Position numbers and translations under genes: made by a program. The notes under the pieces were generated by a model. It was not told the DNA's origin, ran no database searches, and was given only the letters and a program-made list of their open reading frames with translations. Of a DNA stretch of 9,039 nt, positions 1 to 5,307 are shown one piece after another; the stretch's first letter is position 1, and each line of letters starts with the position of its first letter. This DNA comes from CAZPMT01 sp964587655. Lineage in GTDB: Bacteria > Hydrogenedentota > Hydrogenedentia > Hydrogenedentales > SLHB01. The stretch lies in the NCBI GenBank assembly GCA_964587655.1, contig CAZPMT010000176.1, forward strand, positions 1 through 9,039, read 5' to 3'.

Positions 1-72
1 GATCCCTTCCCCTTGCTACTCTCAAGATATCCCCCTCGTCACTGAATGGTTACCGCGCACTAAAGAAAACGG

Positions 73-101
73 TTGACAGCCGTAGACTCGCATGTTATAC
101 T
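73..101 (+). promoter_or_regulatory. sigma70-type promoter for the rloA-rloB-like pair
   Basis: TTGACA (73-78) is separated by exactly 17 bases from TATACT (96-101), and TG at 93-94 forms an extended -10. This is a full -35 match and a 5/6 -10 match. Transcription should start near 107-109, giving a 5' leader of about 115 bases before the ATG at 224. Because an upstream in-frame ATG at 92 lies inside this promoter, the longer reading of the first gene is very unlikely to be translated. Seen in sequence; promoter activity is inferred. Confidence 0.8.
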
Positions 102-106
102 CCATT

Positions 107-125
107 TGTGCAACGATTCTGCACA
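107..125. promoter_or_regulatory. inverted repeat at the transcription start, candidate operator
   Basis: A perfect inverted repeat, TGTGCA (107-112), 7-base spacer, TGCACA (120-125), begins about 6 bases after the -10 box. This covers the predicted start point, a position where a dimeric repressor would block initiation. It could instead form a small hairpin at the 5' end of the mRNA. No regulator gene for it is visible in the window. Confidence 0.4.
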
Positions 126-223
126 GATTGACATATAACTGGCCAATATGGTCTGCAATACGCACCTTTGTGCTGCTTTCGCGCGCGAATCGCAGTAACG
201 GGGCATACACTGGAGAGCACCTC

Positions 224-1543
224 ATGCTAGTTGAATTCAGGGTCGCAAACTTCCGCTCCTTCCGCGAGGAACAGGTCTTCTCCCTTGTTGCTAGCAAGGA
301 TGAGAAGTTGCCCGGCAATCTGATCCCGACTCCACATTTCAACCTCTTGAAATCCGCGGCGATCTACGGGGCAAACGCTTCCGGCAAGAGCAACCTCATA
401 AAGGCAATGCAGTTTTTCCACCGATTTGTGTTGACATCCGCGACCACGATGAACCAGGGCGATCCAATCGTTGGCATATCGCCATTTCGTCTGGATGAAA
501 AATCACGAACCCAGCCATCGGCATTCGAGATTACACTAGCTGTGGATAAGTCTGTCTACAGGTACGGCTTTACGGCGACGCCCGAAAGAGTGCACGACGA
601 ATGGCTTGTCGTTACGCCACAAGGCGGTCGTAAGCAGGGATGGTTTGAACGGCGGTACAATCCTGAAACCGATGCAACCCTCTGGAGCTTCCGGGGCCCG
701 CTGCAAAAAGATGAGGTACTGCTGAAGGAACGAACCCGCGACAACGGCCTCGTATTGTCCAGGGGGGCAGAACAAAACGTCAAGCCTCTTGCAGCGCTAT
801 TCCTTTCGTTTTGGAGCAGATTATCCCTCTTTGACCTATCTCAAGACTCGAGCCCGCTGATTGCCACCACGATCCGCCTCATGGAGGATTCTCCCGAATC
901 TGCGGCTCAAATAGAACGAATGGTTCGTGACGCGGACCTCGGCATACGAGACATCAACATCGTTAGACAGCCCTGCCTATCAGGACAACTGCCGGGCAAC
1001 GAGAGCGTTCCGCAAAGGTCTCGTCGAGCGCCATCTACCATTGCTTCCATACTGGAGGAACACTTATTTGGCATACGAACACCAAAGACACTTCATCATA
1101 CTGCGGATTCGGATCGCATGGAGCAGTTCGACCTCGAGGAAGATGAATCTAATGGAACGATTCGATTCTTTGCCCTTGCGGGACCTGTTCTGAACGCCCT
1201 TCAGGACGGTTCAACGATTGTCGTAGACGAGATCGACTGCAGCATGCACCCTCTTCTGACCCGCCAGCTCATAGAATTGTTCCAGAGCCCAGAAGCCAAC
1301 AAGTCGGGCGCACAGTTGGTGTTTACAACGCAGGATAGCAGCCTCATGGACCTTGACCTATTTCGGCGCGATCAGATCTGGATTACCGAGAAGAACCACT
1401 CCTTTGCAACCGAACTTTACTCTCTATACGACTTCGAAGAAAGACCGAGGAACACTGAGGCCGTCGAACGCAACTACCTGGCAGGTCGTTACGGCGGAGT
1501 GCCGCGCTTTGGCGCGACATTCGAGGACCTCGTCCTCAGGTGA
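224..1543 (+). CDS. RloA-like AAA15-family ATPase (COG1106 type)
   Basis: A 439-residue SMC/ABC-type ATPase of the AAA15/AAA21 group used in many two-gene defence modules. Visible motifs are the N-terminal FRVANFRSFREE strand-turn (5-16), Walker A GANASGKS (49-56), an ABC-signature-like ESNGTIR (308-314), Walker B TIVVDEID (331-338, D335 and E336), then a His in SMHP (342). The C-terminal YLAGRYGGVPRF (419-429 region) matches the family ending. The switch position, often TTHD in relatives, reads TTQD (Q370). The start at 224 is chosen because GGAGAG (212-217) sits 6 bases upstream, the family N-terminus begins there, and the in-frame ATG at 92 falls in the promoter. Its stop overlaps the next gene's start, implying co-translation. 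ATPase family is certain from sequence; a phage-sensing or nuclease-partner role is inferred from the RloB neighbour. GC is about 50%, below the rest of the window. Confidence 0.93.
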   Translation: MLVEFRVANFRSFREEQVFSLVASKDEKLPGNLIPTPHFNLLKSAAIYGANASGKSNLIKAMQFFHRFVLTSATTMNQGDPIVGISPFRLDEKSRTQPSAFEITLAVDKSVYRYGFTATPERVHDEWLVVTPQGGRKQGWFERRYNPETDATLWSFRGPLQKDEVLLKERTRDNGLVLSRGAEQNVKPLAALFLSFWSRLSLFDLSQDSSPLIATTIRLMEDSPESAAQIERMVRDADLGIRDINIVRQPCLSGQLPGNESVPQRSRRAPSTIASILEEHLFGIRTPKTLHHTADSDRMEQFDLEEDESNGTIRFFALAGPVLNALQDGSTIVVDEIDCSMHPLLTRQLIELFQSPEANKSGAQLVFTTQDSSLMDLDLFRRDQIWITEKNHSFATELYSLYDFEERPRNTEAVERNYLAGRYGGVPRFGATFEDLVLR

Positions 1544-2235
1544 GCAAAGGAGCCAAAAAGACAGGCGGACGACTCCAACGCGCTCTGCGCGAGGATATCA
1601 CAAGACGCCATAGCTCTCCTCGTAAGGAACGGGCCAGAATACTAATCGTGGGGGCCGGACGAGAGACAGAACCAAACTACTTTCGAGGTCTCTATCGCGA
1701 GGCGTCCGTGATGGCCAGATTTGCCCTGACCATAACGGAAGGACCAGGCCAGTCCGCGCGTGATATCGTTGACTGGGCTGCAAAGAAGCGAGAGCAAGCC
1801 AAACGGCGAATGCAGGAATACGATGAGGTGTGGTGCATACTCGATGTCGAGACTCCTGACCACCGCAAGACATTGGAGGAAGCCTTGAGGACCGCACAAG
1901 AGCACGGCATACAGGTTTGTCTCTCGAACCCCTGTTTTGAGGTCTGGCTCCTCGCTCATTTTGAGAAGACCCACAAGGCATTTGGAGACTTCAACGGCGT
2001 CCTTCGCTCGTTAGGCAAACACTGGGAAAAGCACTTCCCCAACGACTATGAGAAGAACGACGAGGATCTCTTCCGCAAGCTTTCAGCATTCACCGATGAT
2101 GCGATTGCCAATGCGAAGTGGGTTCGCGAGAAGCATCATGGACTGTCCAAAAAGGTTGTCGACTGTGATTCCTCGACGGACGTGTACAGGCTTGTGGAGC
2201 ATTTGACGGGTGAAGCGAACGTCGACTTGACCTGA
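1540..2235 (+). CDS. rloB: RloB-family TOPRIM-like protein
   Basis: A 231-residue protein of the RloB family, named from R-linked ORFs in Campylobacter type I restriction loci and related to the TOPRIM-fold nuclease partners of OLD-like ATPases. Matching blocks are a basic N-terminus (1-33), ILIVGAGRETEPNYFRGL (34-51), YDEVWCILDVET (94-105), SNPCFEVWLLAHF (129-141), DYEK (169-172) and STDVYRLVEHL (212-222). The start is GTG at 1540, overlapping the ATPase stop as GTGA, so translation is probably coupled. Relatives usually read EG at the first TOPRIM motif; here the corresponding residues appear to be AG (39-40), and the DxD-type motif reads DVE (102-104). Whether the remaining acidic residues (E42, E44, D102, E104) still make a metal site is unknown. 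Likely the effector to the upstream ATPase in an anti-phage module; this role is inferred. GC is about 52% in a sampled line. Confidence 0.88.
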   Translation: MSKGAKKTGGRLQRALREDITRRHSSPRKERARILIVGAGRETEPNYFRGLYREASVMARFALTITEGPGQSARDIVDWAAKKREQAKRRMQEYDEVWCILDVETPDHRKTLEEALRTAQEHGIQVCLSNPCFEVWLLAHFEKTHKAFGDFNGVLRSLGKHWEKHFPNDYEKNDEDLFRKLSAFTDDAIANAKWVREKHHGLSKKVVDCDSSTDVYRLVEHLTGEANVDLT

Positions 2236-2349
2236 TAGCACACCGGCTTCGGTTCTATGTAGGCGTTATCTCCGCGGGGAGCGGCTGTCGCTCGCGCAAG
2301 CGAAACTATCCTTCCGCCCTTACATCGCCGATTCCGCAACACCTTTCCC

Positions 2350-2378
2350 TTGCGCGCATGCGCCGAGGGTGCTACCAT
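2350..2378 (+). promoter_or_regulatory. weak promoter candidate before the FHA-GGDEF gene, with a palindrome
   Basis: Between rloB and the FHA-GGDEF gene (2236-2406) the best promoter-like arrangement is TTGCGC (2350-2355), 17 bases, TACCAT (2373-2378), with only 3/6 and 4/6 consensus matches. A perfect 10-bp palindrome GCGCATGCGC (2354-2363) lies between the two boxes and could be an operator, though GC-rich palindromes of this size are common. Small hairpins at 2270-2281 and 2288-2303 lack a following T-run, so no intrinsic terminator for the rlo-like pair is evident. Confidence 0.3.
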
Positions 2379-2406
2379 AGTCGCGAGAGAATGAGGAAAT
2401 CCGGTG

Positions 2407-3327
2407 ATGCCCGACGATCACACGACAGATCCTAAGACGGAAGATCGCACGCTCGTGATCAATCCCGCGGACATGGCCGACGCCGCGGCGATCCACAAGG
2501 CCAGCCTCGTGGTGGTTTCGGGTTGGGAGATAGGAAAGCAGATCGAGTTGACGACGCAAGAGCATGTTATCGGCAGATCGCTCCTTGCGGGCACGCGTAT
2601 TAACTCGCCTTCGGTCTCGCGCGAGCATGCGAAGATCGTCCGTGTGCGTGAGGGCGCCGATGAGAACTACGTCGTAACGGACCTGAAGAGCAGTAACGGC
2701 ACGCACGTCAATGGCGACGCAGTGGCCTCGGCGCGATTGCAGAACGGCGACAAGATCCAACTGGGGGACGTCGTCTTCAAGTTCGTCCTCGAGGACGCCG
2801 TCGACGTACGGTTCTACAAGGACATCCACCAGCTCATTCATTATGATCAGTTGACTGGCCTTCTCAAGATGGACGCTTTCAAACGCGAACTCGATACGGA
2901 GATTCATAAGGCGCGGACCGGCGGCCCCTTCACGCTTGCGATGACTGACCTCGACGGCCTGAAGCGCGTCAATGATACCTACGGCCATCTCGCGGGACGC
3001 ATGGTCGTCCGCGAGATGGGCGCCATGATCCGCCAGGCACTCCGTCCCCAGGATCGCGCGGGACTCTACGGCGGGGATGAGAGCATCATGTTCTACCCTG
3101 GCGCGCCTCTCGATGAGGCGTCGCAGGTCGCGGAACGCATCCGACAAACGATCGAGGGCCGCGTCTTCGAACTTCAGGGCCACACATTCGGCGTGACAAT
3201 CAGCCAAGGGCTGAGCGAATGGCCCAAACACGGCAAGACAATGGAGCAACTGATTGCCGCCGCGGACAAGGCTCTTTATGAAGCCAAGGCCGGCGGACGC
3301 AATTGCATCCGGTGCGCGCCGGCTTGA
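2407..3327 (+). CDS. FHA-GGDEF signalling protein with degenerate GGDEF site
   Basis: A 306-residue cytoplasmic protein with no signal peptide or membrane segment. After a 30-residue variable tail comes a forkhead-associated phosphothreonine-binding domain with IGRS (55-58), SREHA (71-75) and SSNGTHVN (95-102). A GGDEF domain starts near DQLTGL (147-152). Compared with PleD, D181 (metal), N189 (guanine), D224 (metal), K294 and R298 are kept, and the RxxD inhibitory site is present as RPQD (213-216). The guanine-contacting Asp of GHxxGD is Arg (R198), and the signature reads GGDES (222-226), not GGDEF. It may therefore be a weak cyclase or a c-di-GMP or GTP sensor; activity cannot be decided from sequence. 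ATG 2407 is preferred over GTG 2404 because GAGGA (2393-2397) then lies 9 bases upstream. It is followed on the same strand by the SAM hydrolase gene, probably as one operon. Confidence 0.92.
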   Translation: MPDDHTTDPKTEDRTLVINPADMADAAAIHKASLVVVSGWEIGKQIELTTQEHVIGRSLLAGTRINSPSVSREHAKIVRVREGADENYVVTDLKSSNGTHVNGDAVASARLQNGDKIQLGDVVFKFVLEDAVDVRFYKDIHQLIHYDQLTGLLKMDAFKRELDTEIHKARTGGPFTLAMTDLDGLKRVNDTYGHLAGRMVVREMGAMIRQALRPQDRAGLYGGDESIMFYPGAPLDEASQVAERIRQTIEGRVFELQGHTFGVTISQGLSEWPKHGKTMEQLIAAADKALYEAKAGGRNCIRCAPA

Positions 3328-3399
3328 TTGTTCGACACTAGGGATCGCCGACGAACCACTGGCCAACAGCCGGGAATCCCAGGGGAGGAAGGCAGGCTT

Positions 3400-4191
3400 A
3401 TGGCAGTGAACAGTATACCGCTAATCACGCTTACCACCGATTTCGGCACGCGCGATCCTTATGTCGCCGCGATGAAGGGCCTCATTTACTCGATCGAGCG
3501 GAAGCTGTGCGTCGTCGATCTCACGCACGAGATTCCCCCGCAGAGCGTCGTCGACGGCGCGCTGTTTCTCGCGGGGGCTGTCCCGCATTTCCCCAAGGGC
3601 ACGATTCACGTGGCCGTTGTCGACCCGGGCGTCGGGACCGAGCGCCATCCCATCGCGCTGCGCGCGGGCGGACAGATTATCGTGTGTCCCGACAACGGGC
3701 TGGCCTCGCTGTTTCTGCGCGACAACTGTCTGCAGGAGGCCCGGATCATCACAAATCCGGAGTTCATGGCCGCAACGATCAGTGCTACGTTTCACGGCCG
3801 CGACATCTTCGCGCCCGCGGCGGCGCATCTGGCCCGCGGCGAACCGTTTGGGAAACTCGGCGAGGAACTCGATACCGTGGTCACGCTGGACATCCAGCGT
3901 CCGCAAGGGGATACCTCCCGCGGCATCCAAGGAAAGATCGTGCACATCGACCGGTTCGGCAATTGCATCACGAACATCCACGCGTCCACGCTGGCGGGCG
4001 CTTCCCCCGCGAGCATCCGGGCCGGCCGCCACCGCCTGCACGGGCTTAAGCGAACCTACGGCGATGTCGCACCCGGAAAACCAGTGGCCTTGCTCGGCAG
4101 CGCGGGTTACCTCGAGATCGCCGTCAACGGCGGGAATGCGAACGCAGCCCTCTCGCTCGGAAAAGGGGACGACGTGTTCATCGGCTTCTGA
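3400..4191 (+). CDS. S-adenosyl-L-methionine hydroxide adenosyltransferase (SAM hydrolase, DUF62)
   Basis: A 263-residue enzyme of the DUF62 family, which hydrolyses SAM to adenosine and L-methionine and is related to the fluorinase and chlorinase SAM halogenases. Family blocks are LTTDFGTRDPYVAAMKG (11-27), DLTHEIPP (40-47), VVDPGVGTERHP (73-84), CPDNGL (96-101), FHGRDIFAP (131-139) and DRFGNCITN (184-192). The Asp-Arg-His set that activates water in archaeal homologues (D68, R75, H127) maps to D75, R82 and H132, with the same 7-residue Asp-Arg spacing, so hydrolysis rather than halogenation is expected. The ATG at 3400 has a good site in AGGGGAGGAA (3381-3390); the frame upstream of it is open for 24 codons but resembles nothing in the family. 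It lies 72 bases behind the FHA-GGDEF gene with no clear promoter between, and converges on mdh with an 18-base gap. The physiological role of these hydrolases is unclear; SAM or methyl-pool control is one suggestion. Confidence 0.95.
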   Translation: MAVNSIPLITLTTDFGTRDPYVAAMKGLIYSIERKLCVVDLTHEIPPQSVVDGALFLAGAVPHFPKGTIHVAVVDPGVGTERHPIALRAGGQIIVCPDNGLASLFLRDNCLQEARIITNPEFMAATISATFHGRDIFAPAAAHLARGEPFGKLGEELDTVVTLDIQRPQGDTSRGIQGKIVHIDRFGNCITNIHASTLAGASPASIRAGRHRLHGLKRTYGDVAPGKPVALLGSAGYLEIAVNGGNANAALSLGKGDDVFIGF

Positions 4192-4209
4192 CGCCTCTTG
4201 CTCGCCGCT

Positions 4210-5160
4210 TTACAGTACGTTCAACTCGATGAGGCCGCGGATGCCGGTGCGGACTTCGTCCGCGGAACGGTGGAGTGCCGCGCGCTCTTCCTCCGTAAGC
4301 TCGAGTTCGACGATCTCTTCGGCGCCGTATTTCCCGAGGCGGACGGGCACGCCTATGTAGATATCGTCCAAGCCGTACTGTCCCGTGAGGTACGCCGAGC
4401 ACGGCAGCAACTGCTTCTCGTCGCGCACGATGCTCTGGACCATACGCGCGGCGCTGGCCCCCGGCGCATAGAAGGCGCTCCCGGTCTTCAACAGCGCGAC
4501 GATCTCACCGCCACCGTTGCGTGTCCGTTTCACGATTGCATCGACGACATCCGGCGCCATCAGCTTCGCGATCGGGATCCCCGACACGGTGGTGTATTGC
4601 GGCAGCGGCACCATGTCATCTCCATGCGAACCGAGCACCATGGTATCGACGTTCTTCGCGCTAACGCCGAGCTCCAATCCCACAAATGCGCGGAACCGCG
4701 CGCTGTCAAGACAGCCCGCCATGCCCATGACGCGCCGCGCGGGAAAACCGAGTTTCTTGAAGGCAAGGTGCGTCATCACATCCAGCGGGTTCGTGACGAT
4801 GATCACGACGCTCTCGGGCGCGTACTTCAGGATGCTCTCACAGACCTGGGTGATGATCGCGCCGTTCTTCGCGAGGAGATCCAGGCGCGTCATACCGGGT
4901 TTGCGCGCCAATCCAGCCGTGACCACAACGACGTCGCTGCCGGAAAGATGCGCGAAGTCGTTCGTGCCCGTCACGATGGAATCGTAACCGCGAATGGGGG
5001 CCGCCTGTGTTAGATCGAGCGCCTTGCCTTGGGGAAGTCCTTCGACGACGTCCAGCAGAACGACGTCTCCCAGCTCCATCTCCGCACAGTACTGGGCGAC
5101 GGACGCCCCCACGTTGCCCGCGCCGACGCACGCAATCCGAAACCGTTTCCCGACCGCCAT
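4210..5160 (-). CDS. mdh: malate dehydrogenase, LDH-like type
   Basis: A 316-residue NAD-dependent malate dehydrogenase that interconverts malate and oxaloacetate in the TCA cycle, of the LDH-like (type 3) group, normal in length. The Rossmann motif is GAGNVG (13-18), with D37 at the end of the second strand, typical for NAD rather than NADP. The mobile substrate loop LARKPGMTR (84-92) has Arg at 86, the position that selects oxaloacetate over pyruvate, plus R92. N124 lies in TNPLD, R155 in DSARFR, and H179 in LGSHGDDMVP is the catalytic base paired with D152. The start ATG (5158-5160 on the plus coordinates) has GGAGAG four bases upstream on the minus strand. It has its own promoter and appears monocistronic, facing the SAM hydrolase gene tail to tail with no recognisable terminator between. 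GC is about 70% in a sampled line. Confidence 0.97.
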   Translation of the reverse strand: MAVGKRFRIACVGAGNVGASVAQYCAEMELGDVVLLDVVEGLPQGKALDLTQAAPIRGYDSIVTGTNDFAHLSGSDVVVVTAGLARKPGMTRLDLLAKNGAIITQVCESILKYAPESVVIIVTNPLDVMTHLAFKKLGFPARRVMGMAGCLDSARFRAFVGLELGVSAKNVDTMVLGSHGDDMVPLPQYTTVSGIPIAKLMAPDVVDAIVKRTRNGGGEIVALLKTGSAFYAPGASAARMVQSIVRDEKQLLPCSAYLTGQYGLDDIYIGVPVRLGKYGAEEIVELELTEEERAALHRSADEVRTGIRGLIELNVL

Positions 5161-5182
5161 GGTTCTCTCCGTTGTGGTTGGA

Positions 5183-5199
5183 CCGTTACAATGGAACGG
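5183..5199. promoter_or_regulatory. inverted repeat at the predicted mdh transcription start
   Basis: CCGTT (5183-5187), 7 bases, AACGG (5195-5199) is a perfect 5-bp inverted repeat falling on the predicted mdh start point and early leader. It could be an operator or a 5' hairpin. It is short enough to occur by chance. Confidence 0.25.
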
Positions 5200-5200
5200 C

Positions 5201-5230
5201 AGTATAGCGCACCCTTGCCCCGTTACCCAA
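5201..5230 (-). promoter_or_regulatory. promoter for mdh
   Basis: On the minus strand TTGGGT (5230-5225) is followed after 18 bases by TATACT (5206-5201), a 5/6 match to the -10 consensus with a weaker -35. Transcription would begin near 5194, giving a leader of about 34 bases before the mdh ATG. Confidence 0.55.
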
Positions 5231-5271
5231 TATTGCGACTTGCCTCACAAGAGAGATCTACTCGGTCGCGG

Positions 5272-5295
5272 GACAAGGGGTTGCAACCCCTTGTC
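5272..5295. repeat. perfect 24-bp palindrome between mdh and the yfhO-like gene
   Basis: GACAAGGGGTTG (5272-5283) is followed directly by its exact reverse complement (5284-5295). As RNA it would form a 10-bp stem with a UGCA loop on either strand. It begins 12 bases beyond the yfhO-like stop codon, so a transcript-end function for that gene is plausible, but no T-run follows on the minus strand. A further short inverted repeat CTAGT-N7-ACTAG (5295-5311) abuts it and includes the stop codon. It could alternatively be an intergenic repeat-family element or protein-binding site. Confidence 0.75.
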
Positions 5296-5307
5296 TAGTC
5301 CGGGACA

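Noticed and set aside
92..223. 44-codon N-terminal extension of the ATPase from the ATG at 92.
   Set aside because: The ATG lies between the -35 and -10 boxes of a near-consensus promoter, the added residues match no family feature, and the ATG at 224 has a good ribosome site and the expected N-terminus.
2270..2303. Hairpins CTCC/GGAG and TCGCT/AGCGA downstream of rloB as a terminator.
   Set aside because: Stems are only 4-5 bp and neither is followed by a T-run.
2320..3366. 348-codon open frame on the minus strand opposite the FHA-GGDEF gene.
   Set aside because: It is antisense to a clear two-domain gene, has no recognisable motif, and long antisense frames are common in GC-rich DNA.
3328..3399. 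24-codon upstream extension of the SAM hydrolase frame beginning directly after the FHA-GGDEF stop.
   Set aside because: The extension is Arg-rich and unlike the family N-terminus, while the ATG at 3400 has a strong ribosome site and begins the conserved domain at the expected place.
3655..3800. Possibility that the DUF62 protein is a fluorinase or chlorinase.
   Set aside because: The Asp-Arg-His set of SAM hydrolases is intact with the usual spacing, the long fluorinase-type loop insertion is not evident, and no halometabolite genes are nearby.
4198..5013. 271-codon open frame on the plus strand opposite mdh.
   Set aside because: It is a shadow of a highly conserved malate dehydrogenase gene with composition typical of antisense frames (rich in His, Arg and Asp).
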